Under the pieces are notes generated by a model. It made no database searches and was not told the DNA's origin. It was given only the letters and a program-made list of their open reading frames with translations. Position numbers and translations under genes: made by a program. A stretch of DNA of 64,000 nucleotides, taken from positions 1-64,000 of the forward strand of contig JAGTJM010000110.1 in the NCBI GenBank assembly GCA_020747015.1. Reading direction: 5' to 3'. Source of the stretch: Pyrenochaeta sp. MPI-SDFR-AT-0127 (Eukaryota; Ascomycota; Dothideomycetes; Pleosporales; Cucurbitariaceae). Below, in pieces: positions 1-11,233 of the stretch (position 1 is its first letter; each line of letters starts with the position of its first letter).

Positions 1-744
1 AATGTCCAAGGCACCTTCACCCTTGATGGCGCCAACGCACTCGTCGCCTTTGCTACGGAAAACAACAAGCTTATTCGTGGTCACACAACCGTCTGGCATT
101 CCCAACTCCCTACTTGGGTGTCCTCCATCACCGACAAGACAAAGCTACAAGAAGTGATGGTCACACACATTCAGAAGCTCATGGGTGCATACAAAGGCAA
201 AGTCTACGCCTGGGACGTTGTCAATGAAATCTTTGCCGAAGATGGATCTCTCCGCAGCTCCGTCTTCTATAACGTACTTGGCGCCGATTACGTTGCCCTT
301 GCGTTCAACACGGCTCGCGCTGCCGATCCAGCGGCGAAGCTGTATCTCAACGACTACAATCTCGACTCTGCATCCTACACGAAGACAAAAGCCGTAGTCG
401 CCAAGGTCAAGGAATGGGTCGCTGCTGGTGTCCCTATTGACGGTATTGGTTCACAAGCGCATCTTGCAAACAATTGGCCCATCGGCGATTTCCCCGGCGC
501 TCTTTCTTCAGTCTGTGCTGTGGTTTCAGAGTGTGCCATCACGGAACTCGACATCAAAGGCGCTGCTGTCTCAGACTACCAAACTGCTGTCAAGGCGTGC
601 TTGGATGTCAAGAATTGCGTTGGCGTCACGGTGTGGGGTATTGCTGATCCGGATAGCTGGAGGGCTAGCTTGACTCCATTGCTGTTCGATGGTAGTTATC
701 AAGCGAAGCCAGCCTACAATGGAATTTGCAGCATATTGGCGTGA
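1..744 (+). CDS. GH10 endo-1,4-beta-xylanase, 3' part (5' end outside window)
   Basis: The reading frame is open from base 1 and ends in TGA at 742-744, giving 247 C-terminal residues. It is a glycoside hydrolase family 10 xylanase, a secreted enzyme that cleaves the beta-1,4-xylan backbone of plant cell walls by a retaining mechanism. Visible landmarks, in order, are RGHTTVWHSQLP (a substrate-binding loop of the barrel), WDVVNE with the acid/base Glu at 226-228, the LYLNDYN strand, GIGSQAHL, and ITELDI with the nucleophile Glu at 544-546. VTVWGIADPDSWR follows near the C-terminus. The two conserved cysteines near CLDVKNC probably form the usual disulfide. No carbohydrate-binding module follows the barrel. 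The start and signal peptide lie upstream of the window. It faces the aldehyde dehydrogenase gene tail to tail. Confidence 0.95.
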   Translation, partial: NVQGTFTLDGANALVAFATENNKLIRGHTTVWHSQLPTWVSSITDKTKLQEVMVTHIQKLMGAYKGKVYAWDVVNEIFAEDGSLRSSVFYNVLGADYVALAFNTARAADPAAKLYLNDYNLDSASYTKTKAVVAKVKEWVAAGVPIDGIGSQAHLANNWPIGDFPGALSSVCAVVSECAITELDIKGAAVSDYQTAVKACLDVKNCVGVTVWGIADPDSWRASLTPLLFDGSYQAKPAYNGICSILA

Positions 745-1112
745 GAGTAAGGTATGTGATAAAAGGCCGTAACGGTCAGTGAACGGCCTTTGAGGACAAA
801 ATCTGTTCGGTTGTAAATATTTGAATTTTGGAAGTTGTACATATTCTGAAACACTCGTTGAGTACGTTTATACAAGTGCAAATGCATCATGCTTCACAAA
901 ACTACATTCATTCAGTCATCTACGAAGTTTAGGTTCATTCGACTTTGGGGCTGCCTGGGGTTATTATAGTGCAAGCAAGGTTTGCTCGTCAAGTTTCCAT
1001 ACCATCACAGTGCGAGATTGTAGATCAATGTTATGCATGTGTAATTCGATTACGGTCTCATCAGGCGACCAGAAAATGTTATTTCGTTACATTTCATTCT
1101 TCTTCGTTGAGT
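745..1112. other. Convergent 3' intergenic region
   Basis: This stretch separates the stop codons of the xylanase (+) and the aldehyde dehydrogenase (-). It must hold both 3' ends. A short inverted match, AAAGGCCGT/ACGGCCTTT at about 762-790, lies just after the xylanase stop. I see no gene here. Confidence 0.5.
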
Positions 1113-2669
1113 CTACGACTTGTAGACGTGGATAACGTGCGGGTTGCAGTAAGCAAGCAGACCCGTCTTACCCCATTCACCACCGATACCAGACTCCTTA
1201 TGACCGCCAAAGATGGCTTGCGGTGTTGGTTTCTCCCATGAGTTGACAAAGACGGAGCCAGCTTCGAGTCGTCGTGCAACTTGCGATGCTTTCTCAACAT
1301 CCTTACCCCAAACGCAAGCACCGAGGCCGGTGTTGGTATTATTGGCGCGAGCAATGACTTCGTCAAGATCAGACCACGGCTGAGTTGGTACGATAGGGCC
1401 GAAGGGCTCTTCCTGGATGATGCGCGACTCGTTTGGTGGGTTGTCGATGATGGTAGGTTGGATGAAGTAGCCCTTTGACGCAGCGACATCAGGCTCACCA
1501 GCAGCAAACTTGTAGCCCTTTGCCTTGCTATCAGCAAAGAAGCCCTTCACACGCTCGTACTGCATCTGGTTCTGGACAGGGCCGAGCATGTTATCACCAT
1601 CATCTGGGTTGCCGACCTTGATCGTCTTTGTGAAATTTACCATCTCCTGGAGGAACTCCTTGTAGATGGACTCGTGAATGTAGATACGCTTGGTAGCGAC
1701 GCAAACTTGACCGGAGTTTTGGAAAGCACCCATGACGATTTCAGGAGCGATCTTCTTGATGTCGACATCGGGAAGGATGATGGAAGCATCATTGCCACCA
1801 AGCTCAAGAGTGACGCGCTTGAGTGTCTTTGCGGATGTCTCCATGACCTTCTTTCCAGTAGCAATGGAGCCAGTGAAGGAGATCTTTGCAATATCGGGAT
1901 GAGCGCACATGGACGCACCGAGTTCGTTGTTACCGCCAACAACTTGTAGGACGCCAGGGGGAAGAATCTCCTGGGCAAGCTCAGCGAACTTGAGAGCCGT
2001 GTAGGGTGTGAATGGCGATGGCTTGACAATGATGGTGTTGCCGGTCATGAGTGCTGGGGCGATCTTTCCTGCGCTCAGGATCAAGGGGAAATTCCACGGG
2101 CAGATGGCTGGAGGCAAGTCAGTCTATGGTGTTGTGCCAAATTTTCGAGATGCATCACTTACCTCCGCAGACGCCGAGCGGGGAGAACTCTGTGTAAACG
2201 GTCTTCTCCTCATCCTCAAACTTCTCTACTGGGATGTCAAGGGTAAGGTGGAAGCCGATGAAGCCAGCGACACCGCCGACTTCAATGGCAGCAAATTTCC
2301 TCTACCAGACAGTTAGCCGCTGCGCGGCTGCGCGGAACCAACCTCAAGGAACAGAGCACATACAGGTTTGCCCGACTCCTTGCAGAGGAGAGTGGTGAAT
2401 TCGTCGATGTGCTGCTGGTACAACTCTACGAGCTTTCCAAGCAGCTCTTTCCTCTTCTCGAGAGGGGTATCTCTCCACGCGGGAAAGGCCTTCTTCGCGG
2501 CGGCAACGGCGTCATTGAGATCCTGCTCGCTGGCAATTGGGACATCCCAGAGCTCTTGACCAGTTGTGGGGTTGATGCCATGGTGGATCTTGTCTGAGCC
2601 GCGTTGCTTGCCGTCGATGATGTTGTAGAACTTCTCGAAGTCGAGCGTGGAGACCTTGCCTGGAGACAT
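1113..2669 (-). CDS. NAD(P)-dependent aldehyde dehydrogenase, three exons
   Basis: Exons on the minus strand are 2669-2364, 2301-2163 and 2107-1113, giving 479 residues. Both introns have clean signals (GTATGT with a CTAAC branch and TAG; GTAAGT with CAG). The ATG at 2669 was chosen because it opens directly into the conserved region; upstream in-frame sequence has no better start. The protein is a standard-length ALDH superfamily enzyme that oxidises aldehydes to acids. GVCGAICPWNFPL (the cofactor-binding loop) is restored exactly across intron 2. SFTGSIATG, the general base Glu in LELGGND and the catalytic Cys in NSGQVC follow. EEPFGPI and the C-terminal FGGHKESGIG are also present. No targeting peptide is evident, so it is probably cytosolic. 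Substrate cannot be read from the sequence. Confidence 0.93.
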
Positions 2670-5025
2670 GTTTGCAGATGTAATGGGGTGGTGGAGGTGG
2701 GATAGGCAAAATTGAGTAGCCGTCTTCGTGAGGGGCAATCGCTCACGTCTTAAAAGGCGTCGAGCGCTGCGGGTTGCCGCCTCGATTCAATGGAGCCAGT
2801 TCTGATTACTTTGTTACCCTCGGTAAACACAGCTGCCGCGTTATTTGGTTTGTCAGTCGCCGTGGAGGCAGAGGCGCCTCCTTGGCTAAGACAGTTTACC
2901 CCACCTCAGCACAAGAATCGCGGGGCTCGAGTAGCGAAGCTGCCCGTAGTGCCTTGCCTCATACAAGCCCAAAGACACAGGAGGTGCGACTAACTGCAAG
3001 TAGCGGTTGCGAGTCTGCCGCTCGCACGACCCGATGGACAGCGTCAGCCCAAGGGCAGGGCATGGTGCGATTGTTGTTCCGCAGCTTTTTGGAATACTGT
3101 GCTTGGCCGCCGGGCTGTCTCGGCCAGAAGCAGCTTTTGGCCATTGTCCTGTCTCTCAAACATGACACGCCCGACTCGCGTGGGTCGTCTTTGCCCGTTG
3201 TGGCCTTGACTAGCGGTCCCTGAGTCGTTGTTTGGACTAGTTGGCACAACAGCAGTGTGGGAAAGGCAGCCAAAATCTCTGCCTGTGGGTGCTGTGGGAC
3301 CCTGCAGCGGCTCCGGGTGGGCCACATAGGCGTTGCACTTGGTGGTCTCGAACTGGGCTTCCATGACGATAGCCGTTAGCCAGACACTCAGGCCGTGTCT
3401 CGCGGGAGATGCGCTTACCGCCAGGGCCCCTTCTGTCAGCCATCTGCACGGGCAAGAAGAGAGCAGGCGATCCAGAGAGCAGAGGTGGAATCAGACGGTC
3501 GTGCTAAGCTTCACTAGCATCTGCCTCGTCGTCAGCACGCGTGCGCCACTCCTTCCTTCCCTTCCCTTTCCTTCCCTGCCGTGTGTGGTGAGCGTTGCCT
3601 AGCGCAGTGATCCTCACCAGCGCCCAACCTCTCGTCAGCCTTAAGCCAACCTCCAACCAACCTCAAGCCAACCACACAACTTCCTGCCTTTTCGTCGTTG
3701 CTGATGTTCCTGTATTGGTCATTGTGGCGCCTCTGGTGTGCCGACTACAGGCAATGCCTGACATGGCAGGTAGTCTTGATCTCACGCCAGCCTCAGTTTC
3801 TGCGCTTCGCAAAGCAAGCGCCAGCACAGCACCGTGGACATGGAAAAGCACCACCCGGCCTTCTGCGGATTGCATTGATTACCCACTACAGCGCTGCATC
3901 CCTGTGCTGCCTCGGCATACGCTGCTGATGCTGTCTTGGCTGGGAACGCTCACGTTGCGTCCAAGTCGCCTGTTGACATACCCATTACCAGGTGCTTCGA
4001 TGCTCATCTATTTACCCACAGCACACTTCTAACAATAGCCCTCCCACCTCTTTGGCTTCCACGGCCCCCTGTCAACGCGTCGTCTTTGACCTTCCAAAAG
4101 CCGCACACATATGCTTTATCACTTCCATCTCAACAGAAGCTGTCGGCCCCTGCCGGCCTAGACGAACAACTAACACCCCCCCGATATGACCGTTGATGAA
4201 GGATACGAACGCTAACAAGGCCTGTCCGACGCATAGGAGACCGTTTTTGCTGGCTGAAAAGTCTAATGATCCCGTCCGCTCGCTAATGTGTTCAAGCTTC
4301 CCCAGAGCCCAGCCTACAATCAACCGTCGCCCGTCGGGTGCGCGACCTCGACCCGGGTCTTCCAATCTATTATATACAACGCTCGCCTCTTCGTAGCCCA
4401 TCATGTCTTCATCACGCTACGTCAATGCTTCCACTGTCCTATTTTTGGGTCAATCATTTCTCAATCGCGTTCGTTTACCCCAGAATTTTTGACGTTCTAG
4501 AGCTACCCTCTGGAGCTTGATCTGAGCTCTGCGATCAGCCGTCGCCGTTGCTTCTCGGCTGTCCCGTGTACATCACTTCAAGCACTATCGACGGGCAGAT
4601 CTCATATCGTGGCCACGGCAACCATACCCGGTTCGCTACCCTCTCCGAGTCAGAGGACACTGCGACGAGGGCCAGGTTTTTGACATGGGCGCGACTGGCT
4701 ATTTATCGCCTTTGTCGATGAATCCTCGCCAATGAGGGTCCTCTCATGCACAGGCTCTAGGACCGGGTCATTTGCATATTTCGCAGTCCGGAGATCGAGG
4801 TGTGGTGTGGTGGAGACTCTGCTACCCCATATTCTACGGGCTCTAGGTCTCGTACTCGGAAGAATACAGCAGCATTTAAGACGAGTGCTGCTCGCTACTT
4901 TCAACCTATATGTTAGACTACCACCTTCATCGTAGCAAGAGATTTTAGCTATCTTCCTCAGAGTATTGTCCATTTTGCATTTGCCCAACGTCCTACCAAT
5001 ATACTGTGATCAATACAACTTCATT
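2670..5025. other. 2.3 kb without a convincing gene
   Basis: Only short overlapping open frames occur, with no family motif and no consistent splice chain. There is a pyrimidine-rich tract near 3550-3585 and a TATA-like run at about 4370-4377. The latter is followed by a 29-codon open frame from the ATG at 4401. This could be promoter/5' leader sequence, a non-coding transcript or a gene I failed to see. Confidence 0.4.
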
Positions 5026-5760
5026 ATGAAGTACACTTTGACAACGCTTGCCCTCGCGGCTCTATCATTCGCCAATCCGGTTCCACAAACCTACACAGCA
5101 CCACCAACATTCAAGATCACCAATGTCATCTCCGGAGGTTCTGGATGTCCTCAGGGCAGCATTGACATAAACTGGACTGACAACAGGATCCTCCCCATCT
5201 GTATGCTTTCCCCTCTTCAGCCTCCCCATGCTCAATCCCGTATCGAACCACTTGTTGACACATTCCGGCAGACTTCAATAAGGAGTTTACCGCCAGGGTC
5301 GGATCAAAGGTCGACGTGACAGACTCACGAAAGAACTGCCAGATCAACCTGGCCCTTGAATTCTCACCCGGCTACTCCTTCGCCATCTTCAGCGCCGACT
5401 ATGCTGGTTGGGCAGACCTCGACAAAGGCGTCACCGGGGTAGTCAAATCGACCTACTACTTCTCCGGCGACCAAGACCAGGTACATTCACCTCTATACCC
5501 GAGCTTTCCCACACCCAGCTTCTAACAATGCCTAGGCTTCAACGACTCTCACCATACCTGGCCCCTATCACGGCTCCTATTACAAGCATGACGATGTCGC
5601 CTTGTCCGTCTGGTCGCCCTGCGGTAGCAGCGCTGCGCTCAATGTCAACTCTGAGGTTGCTCTCACACCGCTGGCGTCTCCTCTGACGGGTACGCTTGTT
5701 GCCACCCGCGAAGGTGCGCGTTTCAGCTCGACATTCAACATCCAGTGGAAGAAGTGCTAG
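5026..5760 (+). CDS. Small secreted DUF4360 protein, three exons
   Basis: Exons are 5026-5200, 5272-5480 and 5536-5760, giving 202 residues. Splice sites are GTATGC/CAG and GTACAT/TAG. The start gives a clear signal peptide (MKYTLTTLALAALSFA) with a likely cut before the Pro-rich NPVPQ. The mature protein matches the fungal DUF4360 family: GCPQGS near the N-terminus, RKNCQINLALEF and TGVVKSTYYFSGDQDQ in the middle, SVWSPCG, and a terminal KKC. Four cysteines remain in the mature protein, suggesting two disulfides. The function of the family is unknown; members are small extracellular beta-rich proteins common in plant-associated ascomycetes. A Cys in the final residue position is typical. Confidence 0.85.
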
Positions 5761-5884
5761 ATACGAGGTGATTTGGGGCAAAATTGTCGTAGTGAGCTTG
5801 CCACTGAAATACTCGGACATGTATATGAATGTGCGTTGTGCTTGTAGAGCTATCATACCCTTCGTTCTGTGTTTATATTCAACA

Positions 5885-5890
5885 AATAAA
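5885..5890 (+). terminator. AATAAA polyadenylation-type signal
   Basis: An AATAAA hexamer lies about 125 bases after the DUF4360 stop codon and is the best candidate for its 3' end-processing signal. Confidence 0.4.
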
Positions 5891-6329
5891 AAGTCTTCAT
5901 TCGGTCCCGTCAGTGTCCACATCATGCTCTGAGTTGCACTAAAGGTCAATTATACGACAACATTCCATGCAACTTGAGACCCAACTGTCGTAAAACTATG
6001 TCAAAACGTTCAATTCAGCTTTGTTGCCAAAATCACACTGTCCAAATTCCACAACGCCATCGTCGCCTGGCGCGTTGTCTTCAGCGGAAAAACACACACA
6101 AGCCCCTACACACGACGTATAAGCAAAGTTCTCACTGCAATTTACCCTTAATCTACGAGAACCCGGCTCACAAGGTGCGGCTACGGGCATAGTTTCGTTT
6201 CTATTTTCGCGCACATATAACGCAGGGGCGACGCAAGTAATATACCATGCATGATCTGGGCCAAAGTATGGAGATGGCCATGTTCTAGCCCGGAAATTGC
6301 CAGCGTTTGTCGTTCTGTGTCCCAAAACC

Positions 6330-6346
6330 GGGGGGGGGGGGGGGGG
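6330..6346. repeat. G17 homopolymer
   Basis: Seventeen consecutive G residues lie in intergenic sequence between two 3' ends. Such a run is prone to length error in sequencing and could form a G-rich structure. Confidence 0.9.
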
Positions 6347-6771
6347 TGAGCTGGAGTTTTGCTTTTTATTTCTTTTAGAGAGGTCTTGGGGACTCGAGGA
6401 TGCGTGGCCGGTTTGCTTGTCAGAATTTAAGAGACCGTCAGACACTTTGTGAAGAGATTTGCGTCTGAGTTTTCGCGGTATTGTTGTCCTCATATGTGGA
6501 TTATCATCTAGAGCTAATTGACAGCTCCCTGCAGTGATCTAGTCGAACGCCGTCCTCCAGGCCTTCCTCTGCTATGCAAATGGCGTCTTGCTCCAAGTTA
6601 AAAAAACATCTCAGAAGAGCAACAAGATCCACAACGTGCCCAATCCATACGCGCCAACGCCAGCCTATGCATACACCATGACACCTAGCAGAGCCAAACC
6701 CAAGCACACAAATTTACTTCTCCGTCTGTTCGCTAAGAAGGTGATCAATGCTTCCGTATTTCTTCTAGAAG

Positions 6772-8705
6772 CTACTCCTCAGCCTCTGTATTCCAAATCT
6801 CCACCTCCTTGTTTTCATACTCCTTCATCTTTTCCTCGTCGAATATGGTCTTATCTGGCAATCCAGTCTTGCCAAAGTTCACAACAGGGCCAATGGTGCT
6901 TATCCATTGCTGCCTCCGTTCCATAAGCGTCCGAATTGGTTCGCCAACACCAGGTCGACTGAGTCCTGCATTGGCCACAGGGTGGCTACCACCACCTGCG
7001 CCGCCAGGTCGCTTGTTTTGCTTTTTGCCCTTGCCAATGTTGCGATTTCGTTTGAGGTATGCAGCGTTGAGTTGCGTGTCGAGATCGTCAGCTATGGTAT
7101 TGTATTCCTGCTGCGCTATTCTTTCCTCTGTCAACTCCAAAAGTCTCTGCTTCCTTGCGCCGTTTACAATACTCTGCTTGCGCAACTCTTCTTGTAGAAA
7201 CCGCAACCGCTGCGCTACTTCATCATCAAAGTGGCTGTCGTAGGACTGAGATTCGGCATCTGCTTCGGAAATGAGGCCGTAATGCTTTAGTTCCATGAGC
7301 ACGCGATCTTCGAGGCCAGCGTAGTCGGCGCGTGCAGTTTGTTGCGGCGCTTTCCAGCCTGGTTGTAGGAAATCGGAGAGTTGTGTCGCGGCGGGGATGG
7401 AGTTGGGGTTATTAGTGTCAGCAGGTGCTCCTGCACCTTCGTCGATGTCCATGGCGTCGCCATTGGTGCCATTTGTCTCGTGGGAAGGGTTTTGGTTTCC
7501 ACGTCCTTCTGGCCTTAGGGTAGCCAACAGGCGGGATAGTAATGGCCCAGCAGATACTTGGTCTGTTTCGATAACGTCTTCTGAAATGTCTTCGGCAGCA
7601 CCGCGTGGTACATTGGGTGATGGGCGCAGATCATTCGAGTCAATGTGCATGGCACCGTCTTCTTCGGCCCAGATCTCCTTGTAGTGTCGCTGCCCCCTTC
7701 GTGGTAGGACAAATGGGGCTATCCTGTCTCCTCGCTCTTTCAAGAAAGCAACGTCCTCCTCCGTTAGTGGTCTTATGTATGGCTCAACGTAATTAGCGAA
7801 GACGGAAGCATTGACCTGTGTCGCGGGCTTTGCGTTAGAGAAGTCCTTGTCTGGGGGTAGACCAGCAATTCTATCGCGTAAATCAGTTGGAGGAAACTCT
7901 GCAACACAATATATCTCTTTCTTCTCCTCGTCCGTCATGCCAGGAGTAACATCGCGAATGTGGTATATTGTAGGATCGTCAAACTTGGAAGGGTCAGGCC
8001 CAAAGGTCTGGTATTGAGGCACAGCGGGTGCAGGAGCGGGCTGGTGAGAGACTTCAGATCCGCTAGGTGACGGAGCGTCTGCTGCGCCTGTGCCGGTAGC
8101 TGACGGAGGGGCTTGTGATATAGGAGACGATATAGCCGATGAATTGTCTACGCGCTGGAGTCAGCATTGCGTTGAGCTCTATGCTCAAGCCCAGACATAC
8201 CTTTGCCGACGTCGCCACCGTCCTGCCTGGCCAGGCCGTGGGCGCCTGTGGTGGGAGGGTGCTTTCCGTCCTCGTCGTGCTTCTTGGTTACCTTCTTCAA
8301 CTTGTGTCTGCGCTCACGATCATCTGGGTCTTTCTCTTTTTCTCTCTCCCGCGGCACCCGGTTCTTCCTGAGGCCGTGGAGTTCTCTGAGCGCGCCTTCG
8401 GACTGCGTGCAGCGCGTCTCGATGTTCTTCAGGACCGTCTTCTCTATCTGGTCGCGCATGTTGACCAGCCTGCTGCCCGACGGAATCTGCGTACTGCTCG
8501 CCCCACTGTCCAGGATGTCTTCGACCGTGTTCTCGCATTTCCGGAGGAAAGAGCCGAGGGGCTTGCTGAAGTACGACGACGACGACGAGGAAGGCTCGAC
8601 TGAGGCGCGAACATTGGGCAGCGGTGTTGTGTTGCGGCTGCGTGGAGCGGCTGATGGCTTCGAGCCAGGCTTTGCCTTGCCCTTGCTGCTCACGCCTGGA
8701 GCCAT
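6772..8705 (-). CDS. NGG1: SAGA/ADA complex subunit Ada3 (Ngg1), two exons
   Basis: Exons are 8705-8201 and 8147-6772 (GTATGT donor, CGTAG acceptor), giving 626 residues. The protein is the Ada3/Ngg1 adaptor, which links the Gcn5 acetyltransferase to Ada2 in the SAGA and ADA histone-acetylating complexes in the nucleus. The first 170 residues are low-complexity and basic, with a Ser run (positions about 40-45). They carry a conserved segment, FLRKCENTVEDILDSG, typical of fungal Ada3. A Pro/Ala linker leads to the conserved middle region (QYQTFGPDPSKFDDPTIY, then EPYIRPLTEEDVAFLKERGD). The C-terminal third has a predicted coiled coil (ALKHYGLI onward) and the Ada3 C-terminal domain ending near IGPVVNFGKTGLPD. 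It is divergent from the RING gene. Confidence 0.9.
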
Positions 8706-9419
8706 GGTGGGCGAGTGGGCGGCTGGAAAGTGGATTGCTATGCGGGGAACGCTCGCGCCCACAGCAGACGCGGGTGGTGGGCCGTGGTTGGCTTTTCTCC
8801 TGCCTTGCGCGTGAGCAGCGTGACGGCAAGAAGAAGAGGTGGAGGCAAGCGGTGGGGGCGACGCCGATATTTTTGCGGGACTGGGATGGTCTTGGGGATG
8901 CCTGGTGGTTGTACGGGGAGATGCTGGGGCGCGGGTCGCATATCGCCATGCAGAAGCGCAGGGCTGGAGCTTGGCAGCCAATTCACCCGTCACGAACAAG
9001 ACGAGCTCTCCATGAGCAGCAGCCGGTGTCGCCAAAACACGTCCAGATGACTTCCACTGTTGTCTTTTTTCGGCGCAGCGACTCTGCCCTCGTGCAGCAT
9101 GCTCTGGCCGCCCGCCACATGTCCGCACACCCCAAAACAAGCTTTGGCTAAGCTTTTGCTGGCTCGGCCGCATCGACATCCGGTTGCATCGGCTGGCCCA
9201 GTCGCCCCTCCGGCTCCAGCCTCTACACTCGACTACTCCCCCCCCCCCCCACACTCCCCCTTCGACACATCTCAGCGCACATCTGCTCTTATCGACTTTC
9301 GCCGTGGTTCTTAGTCTGTTCTGTGTTTTGTTCGCGCCCGCTGTCGTGTTCCCGTTCCAGCATGCCGAGTGCTCGCCACACCTTAGCGGCTCCTGTGTAA
9401 CCGCGTGGTGCGCTTCAAG
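8706..9419. promoter_or_regulatory. Divergent promoter region of ADA3 and the RING gene
   Basis: This 0.7 kb lies between two divergent starts. It includes a C13 run at 9238-9250 and other pyrimidine-rich tracts on the plus strand, common in filamentous fungal core promoters. No TATA box was identified. Confidence 0.5.
9238..9250. repeat. C13 homopolymer
   Basis: Thirteen C residues occur about 170 bases upstream of the proposed start of the RING gene, within a CT-rich promoter. Confidence 0.9.
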
Positions 9420-11233
9420 ATGAGTACGTCACCTCAGCTTCTTCGCTCCAGTGTGGCTCTCCACTCACAGCTTACTGCGCGCAGGTGCCCAACGGATTGG
9501 CATCTTTACCATCGACTTCCCCGACCCGTATGCCATCAGCTACGACAACAACAAGTTCAATACCCTCAATGACAGCATCTCGTTCCAGTACCGCATCTTG
9601 AGCAACATCCAGACCCTTTCCACAAAGGGCGTCGACGTCGGCACCGACCCGTACGGCATCCTCTACGTTCCCAGTCTACACTCAGAAGCATGCAGGGCTG
9701 AGGAGCAGGATCACGTCCCCGCCAATGCGACTCGCCTGGACAATCTCCCCGTGGGCAAAAACTACGCTCTTATCGCCGTGGCGCCGTGGTACAGCGCACA
9801 GTGCATGATTGAGTACTTCACCGCTGCGCGGATAGCACCTACAAAGGCCATCTTCGTGTACCAGCCCGGCCAGAGCAATGCAAAGCCGCCGGTCCTGAAC
9901 GATGCTTCCTGGAACCTCAACGACGGCGGAAGCTGGCAAGCCGCCAATAATTTCCCCACATATGCGCTTTCCTCCATGACCGGCAACATCATCATGGATC
10001 AGCTCAGCAAGTACTCAGGAAACCTCACCGACGTGCCGCATGGCGATCAACTTGCGCAGATGTTCGAGCCGTCCGATTACATTCGGCTATGGGCGACGGT
10101 CAACACAGGTCTGTCTTCATTGAGTTTTCCTCCATCCATTTTGACTAACGTCAGCAGACTCTGGGGGTCAGCTTCCAAGTCTTTGGGTCTTCCTCGTCAT
10201 CGTCATGGCAATTCTCCTGGTCGCCGTCAGCATCACCTCCGTCGCCATGCATATTATTCAGCGCCGACGCCGAAGAGCCCTCCGCCAACGCGTTCTCAAT
10301 GGAGAAGTGGACCTCGAAGCACTCGGTGTAAAGCGTCTCACTGTCTCGCAACAAGTCCTCGACAAGCTCCCCATCTACACCTACACAGCCGACAATTCTG
10401 ACGACCAAGAAAAGGCAGCTCCCCAGGTTCCTGGCCAAGCTCTCAATTTGCCCTCTTCCTCCATACACCCCGAAACAGGCCATAAAACATCACCTCTCTT
10501 CCGCCGCTCATCCGTGCCTACTGTACCAACGACTGGCATATCCACCTCTTGGTCGCAGCCGACGTGCCCCATATGTCTGGACGACTTTGAGTCCAACGAG
10601 ACGCAGGTGCGTGAGCTACCTTGTCGCCATATTTTTCACCCCGATTGCATCGATACTTTCCTACTTCGTAACTCGTCGCTCTGCCCCATGTGCAAGCAAA
10701 GCGTTCTGCCCAAAGGCGATTGCCCGGTTCCAATCACGAATATAATGGTGCGTCGAGAACGGCATATCGCCCGCATGCGTGCCAGGAGTGCACATACGGC
10801 AAATGGGCAATCTAGTACTGTGCAACCAAGCACTGTTACAGCACCCAGCACATCCGGATCGCCAGCTCGTCAGCCAGGAGCTTTCGGGTTGCTGGGGAGT
10901 AGGATAGGCAGAGCCTTTTCTGGTCGACGAATCTTTAGTGCTCCTGAGCAAACCCAGTCGAGGGCGCCGGACATTGAAATGGCGAATAATGCCAGATCAC
11001 CACACACGCCCGAAATACCTCCAGCACTACCTGTGTCAGCTGGTACTGATGCGCCATCATCGCAGACAGCCACACAAGACTGTGAACCATCGCAAAACCG
11101 AAGAGAATGGGCCCGCCAAAGAGCGCTAGCTTTGCTCGGGAACAGACATGCTCCGCCCAGCGATGTTGAAGAGCAAGAGAATGGCCCTCGCTGGCGGCGA
11201 GGGCTTCGCAAAGTCTTCCCTGGATTCCGTTAG
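9420..11233 (+). CDS. PA-TM-RING E3 ubiquitin ligase, three exons (start uncertain)
   Basis: Proposed exons are 9420-9423, 9485-10108 and 10158-11233, giving 567 residues. The first exon would contribute only ATGA, spliced with a GTACGT donor; no other in-frame ATG was found upstream. The luminal part resembles a protease-associated domain (YGILYVPSL through KNYALIAVAPWYSAQCMIEYF and KAIFVYQPGQS). One transmembrane helix follows (LWVFLVIVMAILLVAVSI), then a basic RRRRR stop-transfer patch. A RING-H2 finger is in the cytosolic tail: CPICLDDFESN, then LPCRHIFHPDCID and SLCPMCKQ. This order is that of endomembrane or vacuolar RING ligases. A signal peptide expected before the PA domain is missing from this model, so the true 5' end may differ. 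The second intron ends in a tandem CAGCAG acceptor. Confidence 0.82.

Larger units (their letters stand above)
5761..6771. other. Intergenic region between convergent DUF4360 and ADA3 genes
   Basis: This holds the 3' ends of both neighbours and a 17-base G homopolymer. Open frames here are short and carry no recognisable domain. Confidence 0.45.

Noticed and set aside
9184..9423. A 79-codon frame with a hydrophobic stretch just before the RING gene, considered as its signal-peptide exon.
   Set aside because: It starts without ATG (TTG at 9184), ends in TGA at 9421-9423, and no donor puts it in phase with the exon at 9485.
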